Of a stretch of 64,000 bases of DNA, positions 43,563 to 54,483 are shown one piece after another. How positions within the stretch are numbered: the stretch's first letter is position 1; each line of letters opens with the position of its first letter. This stretch comes from Lojkania enalia. Its lineage: Eukaryota > Ascomycota > Dothideomycetes > Pleosporales. The position numbers were made by a program, and so were the translations under genes. The DNA lies in assembly GCA_010094045.1 (NCBI GenBank), contig ML986621.1, forward strand, positions 124,001 to 188,000, in the 5' to 3' direction. The notes below the pieces were generated by a model that saw only the letters and a list, made by a program, of their open reading frames with translations, ran no database searches and was not told the DNA's origin.

Positions 43563-44952
43563 ATGCCTATGGCCTGGACACCCCGGAATGATCAGATCCT
43601 CCTTGTGAAGCTGATCGAGACGCATGGTATCCCAATTAATGCGGACAAAATAGCTGAAGCTTGGCGTACGTTCTTCACCTTCAAGTAAACACAGTCCTCT
43701 ATACAGCCACCGGTCGCAGCCTATGGGACAAGTTGTGCAACCTCCTACCGGAACATACTATCCTTCATCACTATCCCTTTGAAGCCCAGTCAAGCTGACG
43801 TTAGTCCGTAGCCTCCGATGCTGCTGCGAAACCAACTCCCCGTGCTATCAAAGAGCGCTTCGTCAAGATCCGCGCCCTAACTAGCAATGGTGCTAGCACC
43901 CCAAGCAAGCCACCTGCGAAGCTAACTAATGCCACTCCACCCTCAGGCACGATCAGGCTCTCTGAAACGCCCAAGTCGTCGTCGAAGAAGCGCACGTATT
44001 CCAAGAAGGATGACTCTGAGTCCGACGCGGACGGACACGTGACTCCGACCAGCGAGGAAGAGACTCCCAAGACTCGCAAGTTCAATTCAGGTATCCGTGC
44101 AAAGGGAAACAGGGCCAATGGTGCCGGTGCTATGGATAGTAGATCTCCATCAGCCAGGTACATCAAGAACGGTAGTGCTCCCTCGATCTGTTATCACCAA
44201 CCTTCGATATAGACCTTAGCGGCGCCTAAGAGTGATTGATGATTGAAAACAGTTCCCGTCGCTGCCAGGTCGAATCATGAATGTTTTAAATGCCTCCACC
44301 AAGCTGACCAATTTCGACAGAGCCTCTCGACGACCCTTTTGACTCTGGCGACTTCTCTAGGCAGCTTTTACGCGCCACTGAGCTTCATCGCAGCATGAGT
44401 CTTAATTCAATAAACAATGCTACTCTCATCGACCCATATGACTTTAGGGATGTCGGATCCTTTGGTACTATGGATGGCGGCAACGAATCTGTCTTCAATG
44501 TCCTCGGTATGAACGGTAACAACGTAGCGGGTATCAACGACATCAGTATGGGATTCCCTGCTCCGCCTGGCCTGAGCTATGCCACTTCCCCGATGAACAT
44601 GTCCAGCGCCACGACTGGATCTGGTTTATTCAGCGATTCTCAGCATCTCAATCTTTCACCAAACAATAGGTTCGCCTATTCCGTTGCTTCCCCAAAGCCC
44701 ACCACCGGCCATGGCCTCAACATGCCGCAATCCGCTACTCGCCCTGGTCATAATAGTACAATTCCCGCCAATGCTCCAGCCATGCGTCAGCGTACTCCGC
44801 GCAAAGCTAGCGTCCACGCCTCTGAGGAGATGCAAGCCTGGATCAAGAAAGAGAAGGAGATGGACCGCGCCAATGGTTTGCCCGAGTCTGAGGAGGATAG
44901 CGCGGAGAGCCTCTTTCGTGCAGAGGAGAGCGACTTCGAAGAGTATGTCTAA
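43563..44952 (+). CDS. Myb/SANT-like putative nuclear protein, 364 aa
   Basis: Three exons (43563-43665, 43812-44171, 44321-44952; introns 146 and 149 nt) give one frame of 364 aa. The N-terminal segment MPMAWTPRNDQILLVKLIE, then HGIPINADKIAEAWP and KPTPRAIKERFVKIRALT, is a three-helix Myb/SANT-like unit. It is basic at the end of helix 3. Ser/Thr/Lys-rich sequence follows (SSSKKRTYSKKDDSESD), then Asn/Ser/Gly-rich low complexity with GFPAPPGLSYATSP and a charged C-terminus (EEMQAWIKKEKEMDR, EESDFEEYV). The first intron is long. An alternative acceptor at about 43707 would give a short prematurely stopped product, so the acceptor at 43811 restoring PTPRAIKER is preferred. The second intron is chosen by phase. 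Confidence 0.72.
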
Positions 44953-45599
44953 GCGCACACGTGCTAGAAAGTGGAACGCGGCCGCGTTTCATGGCCGCTA
45001 AGCTGCGGAATGGACTATGGCCAATGGATATCTAGTGGTAACATGGTAGTTGGGGAGATGTATTTCAGATGACTTTGGTACGGATTTCGGTGCTATGCGG
45101 AGTCCTTGGTGTGTTTCTATTCTTTTCCTTTCTTCTGGCCTTATGACGGGTTTTCCATCATGTCGCAACATACGATCCTGGATATCCTTCCTAGAATCTT
45201 GTCGGGCGGCTTCAGCGATCTGAATGGGTAATCTCGTATCACGAAAGTTGATAGTTCCTTGCTTTGCTAGAGTCCTTTACCGGGATACGACTGCAGATGA
45301 ATGAATTCATCATTCTGAATTCGGATAGGCAACATCAATGCAACATCATACATAATTGGAAAGCTATATCAAATACCGAGAACTCAGCGGTGATGTGTAA
45401 GTCTCGATTTATAACTGTGAAGGTTGACAACGTGATACGTGCAACTGAAGGTAGGGAATCACATCCGTGCTCATCCACACTCCCTATGATAGATGCCCCT
45501 ATCTGGACAGCAAGTCAATAACGATCGTTTCATATGTATTAAAAATGCACTACAAAACTTCGCACCTTTCTTCTAAAAGAAGCTACCTCTTCCATAACG
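44953..45599. terminator. Convergent 3' region
   Basis: Between the stop codons of the Myb/SANT-like gene (+) and the GMC oxidoreductase (-), inferred to hold both 3' UTRs. Small frames at 45264-45652 have no motif. Confidence 0.4.
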
Positions 45600-47547
45600 T
45601 TAGTATTCCTCCCCAATCTCTAAAAGCAACGTCTCCGTCGCCTTCTCACTGATCATCATTGTTGGCAAAACCGGGAAGGCACCTGGTACCTTAGGGAACG
45701 AACTCGCATCTACAACCCTCAATCCCTTGACTCCTCTGACCCTAAAGCTTGAATCCAGCACCGCATATCTATCATCATCCGCGCCAATCCTTGCACTGCT
45801 GCTAGCGTGGTGGCTATATGCTTGTTCCTTCAAATAAGTCTTCTGGGACTTCTCAGTGCAACTTTGATTGCCGATTGGTCCCTCACAAGGATGAAGTTCA
45901 TTGAATGGAGCAAGGGATTCAGCGTCATTGGGTACTTTGGAGAGCCAGGAGCGCACCCAGCTGATGCCTTCATAGAAGGATTGTAGGTCTTGCTTCTCGC
46001 CGGTTTTGAAAAATTGGAGGTTTATGGCTGGCACGTCGCGAGGGTCTTTTGAGCGTAGTTCGATGGTGCCGGCCTGGGAGCGTGGATTTATGTGAACGAG
46101 AGCGCATTCATATTGGTTAGGGCCATAGTTAGTGGGGAAGCTTGGTTGATGTTAGTATAGTGCTGAATGGAGCATAGAGAATGATTATACTTACCCAGGC
46201 CAGAAGCCCTCGAAGGAAAACGATCCACACCACATGTAGATATCTCGGATTTTGCCTACAGAAGACTTGAAGAATACAGGGAATATCTCGCTGTTACCCG
46301 TCACGGCTCTCTTCGCAAGCGACAAGATGCCATTTTCATAGTTGTCGGCAAGTTGCTGTCCTACACCCGGAGCGTTGACAATAACGGGAATGCCGAACTT
46401 CTGGAGATGCTTCTTAGGTCCGATACCGGAAAGCATGAGAAGCTGGGGGGTATTGAATGCGCCGCCAGAGATTATAACTTCGCGAGATGCATATGCTTTT
46501 CCGGGTCTGCCTTTGACCGAAGCATTGTGGCGTGGGTCCGCACTATATAGAGACTTCCCTTGTAAATATTCCATGCCGATGGCTTTGGTCTTGATTTTCT
46601 TGTCGAAAATGACTTTTGTCGCTAGGGTGTCAAGAGCAACTGTAAGAGGATATTTGCCCTCAACAAAAGTGTCTCTGACATAGTAGCCTGGAGATGATCG
46701 ACGACCATCAGGGTGGATATGGCTAACACCGCCAAAAGGTCCGACTAGATTGTCTCGATCTGGCTGATCACCATTCATGTCACGTGCTAGGAGATCTTCC
46801 GTCTCTGTTACAGAAAAGCCAGCAGCTTGAGTGGCAAGTTGACTCAAAGTCCTCGAATCCGCACTGGTAGTATATCCTGGGTCCAGCATTGTCATATCCA
46901 ACCATCCGGTTGTTCCATGTGTGTACGTGCTGTTGTAGTGTATCTTTTCTAATCTAATGAGATATTTGCGCATGTTTTTAGGCGACCATGAATCATCGCC
47001 AGTAATATCTGCGATATAATTCCAATCGAGATCATCTGGGTTCATGGTCAAGCAGCCGTTATGCATAGCGCACCCGCCTAATGTTCCAGCACGAGGATAG
47101 TACTGTTCGCAAGTAAATGTCATTACTCAATTTGTTATTTCGCAATAGGCTTACAATACCCAATGGTTTAGCTCCAGCGGGAGGATCTAGACCAACATAA
47201 AAGCTTCCGTCAGTCTTCCTCCATGTTCTGTGCTTGAACCTCGCTTCTCGAGCCTCGTCGTCGGAATGCTTTACGAAGAAATCCCAGCGCGTTGCCGGAT
47301 CGTTGCCAGCGGCGTTAAAATTGATCCATTGGGACACATTCGTGTTCTGTGTTTGATCATCTCCAGCCTCAATCAAAAGAACGGAATGTCCTTTTCTTGC
47401 AAGATTGGCTGCAAGCGGGCCACCACCAGGCCCTGAACCCACAACGATATATTCGTAAGTTTTCCCATTGATGTCTTGAGCCGCTGTTGAAAAAGCGAAC
47501 AACGCGCAAGATAGAATGCAAGATAAAACGGGAAGAATTGGAGCCAT
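45600..47547 (-). CDS. Secreted GMC (glucose-methanol-choline) oxidoreductase
   Basis: Three exons (47547-47155, 47102-46195, 46140-45600) give 613 aa. A signal peptide (MAPILPVLSCILSCALFAFS, cleavage near residue 23) precedes the FAD-binding YIVVGSGPGGGPLAANLA and LLIEAGDD. GMC signature 1 is PRAGTLGGCAMHNGCLTMN and signature 2 is ISGGAFNTPQLLMLSGIGP. The C-terminal part has the active-site His pair in AYSHHASSSARIG and RVVDASSFPKVPGAFPVLP. The family oxidises alcohols or sugars with FAD and often makes H2O2; it includes aryl-alcohol oxidases and cellobiose or glucose dehydrogenases. The substrate is not readable here. The 62 codons upstream of the chosen ATG lack a signal peptide and are rejected. 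Confidence 0.9.
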
Positions 47548-49399
47548 TGCGGTAAATCGACTCAAGAGCTTCACAGGAACTGCCCTGATGATTGTTTGAG
47601 GGGCGTAAGCTTCGTCCAAATACCATTTAGTTGACAGGGGAGCTCTACGCCTCGATATCCAATAACTCGTATATGCGCATAGCCATTGTGCCCTTGATTT
47701 AGGGCTGTCGAGGCGCGCGGATGAATCCTTCACCGAGTCGGCAGGTCAATATCGTACCGGGCGTCTGGAAAGTTATGGCCAATGTGTGCAACGATAGCTA
47801 TTGATGTATTTAATGAATGGCACACCGTAAAATGCATCCTGCTCATGTACTGCCCTGTTCGTTTGTCGAGGTTCCCGTGCGAACCGACAATCTGGACTAT
47901 GGAATGATTCGTGCGGCAATTGAACTGCATATGCGACTCATCGTTTCTGGAGCTCAGCTACGAAGGAAGGAATCGCCACCACGAGGTCAGCTCGTGGTTT
48001 TAACTTGGATCTTGATCCTTACGGAATCGTCTTACTGCCGTTTTGGTGATGTGGAGTAGAAATAGAAGTCAAAACAAAGCCTGAACTATCTTCACATCAG
48101 AGGGATGCACAGATCAATGAACGGTAGAGTTTAGAAATTGTAAAAGGAACTATGTTGCAGAGTATAGATGAAACAGATACTAGCAACTGACAAGCAATTA
48201 GACGCGCGGCGTAAGCAGGGCAATAGCCGGTAATGTCGGCCAGACAACGGACTGGGCTAAAGGTGTATGTGGCAGCGACTGGAGGAGAGCGTTCAGCAAA
48301 GATATGCATGTCAGGTGCTAGAAGCAACATCTGCTCTTATTGAGCACGGGCAAGGTAGTTCCGCCCGGCAAATGGCGTTTTTTTAGGCTTCTCGAGGGCG
48401 GTTTGGCGACTACTAACGACATGTCAGTGCTGTTTACTGATGGGAAGGATCGAGACAATAAATGTGAATGCATCTTCACTTACTCGACAGCATATAGCGG
48501 CATTTTCCGGGTCGAGGTGGTTTCTTGTCATTGGTGGTGGGACAGAACACCTTCCGGAAATGAAACAGATGTGGTTATCGGGATGTCCGAAATTGAAAGA
48601 ATCTAGGCTTCTTCCTTCGTCAAGAACTTGATAGCCCCATGTTAATATTGCAGGGCTGTCAAGACGCCACTACATAGAGCACATGGACGAACGGAGCGAT
48701 GAATAATGAGCAGTAGATGGGCTGGTAGTATAGTGTGGGGTCACTGGCGGGTGCTTAGGTACCCCACATGCTCCGGAAGCTCTAACGTTCTTCCACGCGA
48801 ACGTTGGCGGGCCGGGGCTTGCGGAAAACCATTCATCAGTCAGGATTCCTGGTTTAAGCCCAATGAACATAGGATGTATGGGGGCCGGGACGGGATGATT
48901 TTAGGAGCTGAGAGGGCGAGGGAACATCTGGTGTCGAGGAAATTGCTGAGACTTGCTCTGAAAATGGTTATTGGACACAACCTAGCTGGGATGCATCTCG
49001 ATTTGATCAGGGTAACTCCTCCTTTGTCCTATCCATCCACCTCTTCTCTTACCATACCAAGTCTAGGTATTGGAAAAGCTACATGGAGAATTATTATGGG
49101 TTCGGTCTGACAATAAAAGCGAACACGTCGGCTCGACACCAAATATTCCAGAAATTGTTATAGCCGCCCGAATCTGAACGCAACAACGGAAATGCAAAGC
49201 CATAGGAGTCGCAATGCTACAACCATGAACACCGAGTCGCCAGTGAACGCCGCCTCCTTCCAACCTACTGACCGTCAAACCCTTCGTGGCCCGACCAGAA
49301 TCATGCCAGCCAAATGGGGTTGATGCTCCCTATATTCGCCAGATGGCTTCACTAGAATCGAAAAGATGTCTCTTGTGTCCGTCTACACAAGCACTCTCA
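47548..49399. other. Intergenic, no supported gene
   Basis: About 1.85 kb between two minus-strand genes. Overlapping short frames at 47730-48870 and 48706-49110 lack motifs and splice-consistent extensions. Some frames at 49286-49670 are antisense to CENP-A. Confidence 0.45.
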
Positions 49400-50002
49400 C
49401 TAGACAGGCCCTCCTGCTGCTGCGCGCAGCCTTCGAGCAAGTTGTATATCCTTCGACATGATAGTGACCCGCTTGGCGTGGATAGCGCACAGGTTCGCAT
49501 CGTTGAACAGACTGATAAGAAAGGCCTCCGTTGCCTCCTGCAAAGCCAAGATCGCCTGGCTCTGCCAGCGCCAACTCTGTTCTGGATCCGAGTACTGTAT
49601 GGCAATTTCTCTGACCTGTGGGACGAACGAATTAGTTGCAAACGGCTCCGGCAGAGCGAAGGGTAGGTAAATGCGTACCAATCGGGCGAAAGGTAGTTTT
49701 CTCATGAGAAGGTCAGTGGATTTCTGATACTGGCGGATCTCACGCAGTGCGACGGTCCCCGGCTTATAGCGATGTCGTTTCGGCGGGTGGCCTGGGTCGC
49801 CCACTGGGGTCGCACCTGTTAGCATTGCTTGCTGCTGCGCCGGCTGATGTGCCAATGGGTCTAACGTACAATAAGTCCCGCTCGACCTCCTCTTTGAACC
49901 TGTGCTTGATCTTCCACCGCCGCTCGTTCGTCCTCCTCGGCCGGTATGGCCGCCGCGCGTTGGACGTGCAACGTTGCGCTTTGCTCCTACTTTTGGAGGC
50001 AT
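49400..50002 (-). CDS. CSE4: Centromeric histone H3 variant (CENP-A/CenH3)
   Basis: Unspliced frame of 200 aa. Removing two introns (49869-49816, 54 nt; 49678-49616, 63 nt) gives 161 aa. The histone fold is clear: [49 protein letters not shown] and [20 protein letters not shown]. Features of CENP-A rather than H3 are a divergent tail ([18 protein letters not shown], no ARTKQ start), a longer loop 1 ([14 protein letters not shown], about three residues more than H3), Trp in that loop, and the non-H3 ending [16 protein letters not shown] marks the centromere and recruits the kinetochore. Intron 1 has a GCTAAC branch site beside CAG and intron 2 has CTAAT. Both are stop-free and multiples of three, so unspliced mRNA would still be translated. 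Confidence 0.92.
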   Translation of the reverse strand: MPPKVGAKRNVARPTRGGHTGRGGRTSGGGRSSTGSKRRSSGTYCTLDPLAHQPAQQQAMLTGATPVGDPGHPPKRHRYKPGTVALREIRQYQKSTDLLMRKLPFARLVRIYLPFALPEPFATNSFVPQVREIAIQYSDPEQSWRWQSQAILALQEATEAFLISLFNDANLCAIHAKRVTIMSKDIQLARRLRAAAGGPV

Positions 50003-50619
50003 CACGAAGAATTGAGCTGTTCACAGTCGAGATGGAAGGAACAGTGTCAAAGCAAGTAGGCTCTGAGGAGAGGCTTTGTACCCTGTGCCTGCGGCAGGAT
50101 ATGTAACTCGACACTGGAGTTTGGGAGGAGCGCGTATGGTACCACTGCTAAACGCGAACTTCGGAGTCGCGTAAAGCTCTTAGTGCGAAATTGCTGATTG
50201 CTCACCAGCGAACAAATAATGCAAAGGGGGTGGAAATATAGAGAGAAAAGATGCAGAGCAATTGCGCATCGGGATGAACACCTCGACGGTGCGTTGCTGC
50301 TCCACTAAACGGGGGGTTGGGAATGTGGCTCGGTGGCTGGGGTGAACGAGAGCACGTGATTCGTTGATTAGATCAGATGCTTGGCGCTTGGCCGGTGCGG
50401 GCGGGCGGACTTGTTACGTAGCCAGAAAGTAGCCCCATTCACAGCGCGCTTGTGCTCAGGTGCAACAGCCTCTTGTCCTCTTCCGAACAAATTTCTAAGA
50501 GAGCTACAGGTGTCCTCATACCTGATTTCCATACCATTAATTCCCTGTCCGTGATCTCCAACCTTCATTATCCCAGCCCTTCCCTGAGCTTGTTGGACTG
50601 CACCGAACCTCGGACCAAG
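50003..50619. promoter_or_regulatory. Shared divergent promoter region, CENP-A / DER1
   Basis: A 617-bp gap between divergent ATGs. It must contain both promoters by position. No TATA box was seen. A GCACGTGA E-box-like sequence lies near 50352-50359. Minus-strand frames within it show no motif. Confidence 0.4.
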
Positions 50620-51487
50620 ATGGCGAACGTGCTTCCTGGCGGCGACGGCATGATGGGCCAGTTCCCGTTGGAGCAATGGTTTTTTGAGATGCCAGTATGC
50701 ACTAGGTGGTGGATGACAGCGGCTCTTAGTGCGAGTGTTTTAGTGCAGTGCGATATCCTCAATCCCTTTCAGTTGTTCTACAGTTTCAGGACCGTCTTCG
50801 TTCGGAGCCAGGTACGTTTGATAGCCCCCGACCTTGCGAAAGGCTCTGCTGACTATAAAAACAGTATTGGCGACTAATAACCACCTTTCTGTACTTTGGA
50901 CCTCTCAATCTCGACCTTCTCTACCACATATTCTTCCTCCAGCGATACTCGCGCCTTCTCGAAGAATCATCGGGACGGTCACCCGCTCACTTTTCATGGC
51001 TCCTCACGTTCGCGTCGACGCTCCTCCTTTGCCTAGCGCCAATGTTCTCCATGGCTTTTCTCGGCACAGCGTTATCGAGCACTCTCATTTATATTTGGAG
51101 CAGGAAGAACCCAGACACAATGCTAAGCTTCCTGGGACTCTTTGTTTTCCGAGCGCCGTACCTACCATGGGTGCTTATGTGCTTCTCCTTGGTCTTCCAC
51201 AGCACCGTACCGAAGGACGAGCTGTGTGGCATTGTTGTAGGCCATAGTATGTTCTCCAACTTCCATAATGGCATCCTGTCATCTTACTTATTCAACTAGT
51301 TTGGTACTTCTTCAACGACGTCTACCCGCCACTCCACAATAGCCATAGTCCGCTCGATCCTCCTAGCTGGTGGATTCGCCTGTTTGAAGGGCGACCAGAT
51401 CCCGTTGAGGAAGAAAATGCCGAGGCTGATGGATTCACAGATGCAGCAGGCGAAAATGAACGCACAGAACAAGTGCCTGCACAGTAA
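50620..51487 (+). CDS. DER1: Derlin / DER1, ER-associated degradation
   Basis: Three exons (50620-50811, 50865-51246, 51300-51487; two 53-nt introns) give 253 aa. Derlin features are FEMPVCTRWWMTAALSASV, LNPFQLFYSFRTVF, the WR motif in YWRLLTTFLYFGPLNLDLLY, FLQRYSRLLEESSGR, and helices including FLGTALSSTLIYIWSRKNPD and PYLPWVLMCFSLVFHSTVPK. WYFFNDVYP lies near the end. The C-terminal tail is acidic and Pro/Glu-rich. Derlins are rhomboid pseudoproteases that help move misfolded ER proteins to the cytosol. No rhomboid Ser/His dyad is expected or seen. The start ATG is in AAGATGG. Confidence 0.92.
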
Positions 51488-51870
51488 ACGGCATATCATC
51501 ATTCACGGAGTTTGGCAACGACTCAAACCATTGAGATACCCTCATCGGCGTTAGGTATGAACTTGGTCTAGATTCAATTAGTGTGTTGAAAGTCTCATGC
51601 AAAGTACATAAACTTATCAATTGGTTCGCATTATTGATTACCTCCATTTCGGTGCCCCATTCGCATCTAGTACAAGCAGCCAATCACGCTCGGACTCCTC
51701 CACTTCATCTAGGCGATCTTCCGGAATCTGGAGACGGCCTTCCTAATCGGGCTAATAACCCCGCGGACCTGAAGAGCCTCCAGGAAGTTGCGTAGCGATC
51801 AAGAACCGCGTTCAACGGACATGGCCGTGAAATAGATGCTGGATGTCTAGAGCCCCGGTATCGTGAGAAC

Positions 51871-51876
51871 TATATA
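51871..51876 (+). promoter_or_regulatory. Candidate TATA box for the S1/P1 nuclease gene
   Basis: TATATA, 72 nt upstream of the nuclease ATG. The surrounding region 51488-51947 contains no supported gene. Confidence 0.45.
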
Positions 51877-51947
51877 GATGATTTACGACCCATGCCTCAA
51901 TCTTACGTCGGCCTCCAGGACTCTCAACTCCCCCAAGTTAACCCGCC

Positions 51948-52976
51948 ATGACCCCTTCCAATGCCCTAGTTTTCACCGTACTCCCATTCCTACCCCGAGC
52001 TTTAAGTTGGGGAACATTGGGCCATACTACTGTTGCTCTAATTGCCCAAAACTTCATTTCTCCTAAAACCGTTGAATTTACACAGCATTTGCTTAACGAT
52101 ACCTCCTCCAACTACCTAGCCAACGTCGCAACATGGGCAGATAGCTACCGCTACACAGCCGAAGGCGGCTTCTCTTCACCTTTCCACTACATCGACGCTC
52201 TAGACTCTCCTCCCGAAACATGTAATGTGGACTTTGGGCGTGACTGCCCCGAAGAAGGCTGCATAGTATCAGCCATCGCAAACTACACCACTCGCGCACA
52301 ATCCGAGGAAGTTGGCCTTGTCGAGCAGCAAAAAGCACTGAAATGGGTAATCCATTTCCTAGGTGACATCCACCAGCCGCTGCACGTCGAGAACCTAAAT
52401 GTCGGCGGTAATACTATCAATGTTACTTTTGAGGGCGAGAAGACGAATCTACATCATATTTGGGATAGCAATATTCCGGAGAAGTTGGTTGGGGGTTATG
52501 CGATGAGCGATTCTATCGCCTGGGCTGCGACCCTTACGGCGGAGATCAAGAATGGGACTTATGCTGAGGAGGCGGGGGGCTGGCTTCAGGGCTTGAACGG
52601 CAAAGATGGGATTGAGAGTGCCATGCTTTGGGCCAATGACGCGAATGCTTTTATTTGCTCGGCAGTTGTGCCCGACGGCGTTGATGGAGTTGAGGGTAAG
52701 GAGCTCGACGGCGCTTACTATGATTCTGCGATTCCGGTCGTTCAGTTGCAGATTGCAAAGGCGGGCTATAGACTCGCGGCTTGGTTGAATTATATTGCCA
52801 CAGGGAAGGTGGGGTTGAAGGGAGGTTATGGTAAGGGCGAATATCATAGAAAGAGCAAGTGGAGACAGGTTCGGAGTGTAAAGGTTGAGAGCTGGGATGT
52901 TGAGAGAGTCGAGGAGGCGAGGAGGGTCAGGAGGGCTTGGGGATGGAACTGTGGGCCTGAGGGTCATCATCATTGA
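51948..52976 (+). CDS. Secreted S1/P1-family zinc-dependent nuclease
   Basis: Single exon, 342 aa. A signal peptide of about 20 residues is followed by Trp21, the N-terminal zinc ligand of the mature enzyme (WGTLGHTTVALIAQ, His26). Other zinc ligands are Asp65 (ATWADSYRY), His80 (SPFHYID), His and Asp in HFLGDIHQPLHVEN, and His/Asp in NLHHIWDSNI. This is the full trinuclear site, so the enzyme should cut single-stranded nucleic acids and remove 3' phosphates from nucleotides. Cys residues at CNVDFGRDCPEEGC fit the family disulfides. The C-terminal extension beyond the fold (about 45 residues, Arg/Lys-rich, ending in three His) is longer and more basic than in classic S1. Several N-glycosylation sequons are present. 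Confidence 0.93.
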   Translation: MTPSNALVFTVLPFLPRALSWGTLGHTTVALIAQNFISPKTVEFTQHLLNDTSSNYLANVATWADSYRYTAEGGFSSPFHYIDALDSPPETCNVDFGRDCPEEGCIVSAIANYTTRAQSEEVGLVEQQKALKWVIHFLGDIHQPLHVENLNVGGNTINVTFEGEKTNLHHIWDSNIPEKLVGGYAMSDSIAWAATLTAEIKNGTYAEEAGGWLQGLNGKDGIESAMLWANDANAFICSAVVPDGVDGVEGKELDGAYYDSAIPVVQLQIAKAGYRLAAWLNYIATGKVGLKGGYGKGEYHRKSKWRQVRSVKVESWDVERVEEARRVRRAWGWNCGPEGHHH

Positions 52977-53457
52977 GAGGCTGATGTGAAGCGTTGGATC
53001 CTATGCGCGATGCCATGTTCATGTATCTATGGCCAAATAATGTATTATTGGATGAGAATTCTTTCTTGATATTTTAATATTACGTGGGAAGAAGTACTAT
53101 AATCGAGCCCTGAATCTTCTTCACGGGTTGAAGGATATCTATTACCGACTCCTGATGCTGCTCACACTCAACTACGCTCACTTGCACTATTCTATGTCTC
53201 AATAATATGCAATCTGACTGAACTCTGGGTGCTGATCCGGGCTCTTAGGTAGAATATGCTTGTTGACCTGAGGACGTCACCGCCATGCTGGTAAGAGAAC
53301 TATAGTCCTAAAAGAATGGATAAGGGTGGAGGTAGATCTCGACCGGCAAGATCTTTCTCTGTTCGTTTCGGCGTGAACACAAAGATTGTGCTAGGCGTAC
53401 TTCTCACTAGCCTCTGCTCCCTATCCGGCAACCTCATGTCGATAAATGCCTTCCTCT
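52977..53457. other. Convergent 3' intergenic region
   Basis: Between the nuclease (+) and the Cys-rich membrane protein (-). No supported gene. Confidence 0.45.
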
Positions 53458-54483
53458 TTAAAAGTATCGCCCTGGGTGTTCAGAAGGATTGACCCGAGGC
53501 AATCGATCATCAGTCTTCTGCTCTCTATCCTTGGCTTTTAGCGGTGGAAGATTTGTGCCGAGACTCCCAATCTCGTACCTAGTTTGCGGTTCCATTTCCA
53601 AAGGAACCTTTGGGATAATTGCTTCTAGATCGCCCCTGAGTTCTGGAACATTGGGCGTGTGGCCCATGCGTGCGTTCCTAGTTGCGTCTCTCATTTCATA
53701 TGAATCTAATGGACCATCTTCGTGGATGGGTGATGATATCGATAGCCTAGCCCCTTTCTCCTTGTTGCGATTGCGCCTTCGCCGAAGGAAAATAAATATA
53801 AGGAGGAAGATAGCGAGGAAAGATTCCGACTCCAAATACCTACGCCGACACCAATAGATACAGCATTACTCGAGTCATTAGGTTGACTTGGTTGCTGACT
53901 GCGCTCAATAGATGGTGACGAGGCGGAAGATAATGGTGGATCGGTGGTGGAACGTGTGGAAGCTGCGGTGCCGTATGGGATAGTCGTCACGACGTTCGCT
54001 GCAGGAAGAATGAAAATGTCTTCTAGTCGAGAACAGCAGTCATAGTTCTGGTTGCAGCAGTATTGATCATTTCCACAAGTTTGGATACCTTCACCTCTGT
54101 TGAGGTTGAAGCCGACTACAAGAGTTGTCAGTCAATCCAGTTCTATAGTGGTAGGATAGATCTAGTATACATCCTATACAGTATTGTGGACACTGGGTAG
54201 AGTTCCACGAAGCATCCGTACAACCGCTGCGGTAGAACTCGTATCGGTACTCTTGTTTTAATTCGGGTCCGGGTAGGCAAAGACCATTACTCAGACAAAC
54301 GAAACCAGGTCCACAACAAGACGAAATCTCTGAATCGGAATCGCATGGAGAGCCTTTGTTTTCCAGTCCAGACGGGTAATAGCAAGTTGAGTTCGCTGCA
54401 ATCGTTGGTCTAGAGAAAAGGCAGGTTGACAAGAGAACAATCAAATAGTGAGACATGAATGAGAACGGGGGTCGCGGGAACAT
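53458..54483 (-). pseudogene. Cys-rich single-pass membrane protein, frameshifted at the transmembrane segment
   Basis: Exon 1 (54483-54171) encodes a signal peptide (FMSHYLIVLLSTCLFSRPTI) and a Cys-rich ectodomain (ANSTCYYPSGL, SSCCGPGFVCLSNGLCLPGP, CPQYCIG). It splices in phase (GTATAC...TTGTAG) to 54115, continuing with CGNDQYCCNQNYDCC and a Ser/Thr/Pro stalk up to SNAVSIGVGVGI. The expected transmembrane helix (FLAIFLLIFIFLRRRR) and basic cytoplasmic tail to 53458 are in another frame, with the shift at about 53840-53855. No intron reconciles the two frames without deleting the helix. The architecture matches common fungal wall-sensor-like/Mid2-type surface proteins of unknown function. 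Either the allele is broken or there is a one-base sequence error in the TTT/GGT runs here. Confidence 0.6.
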
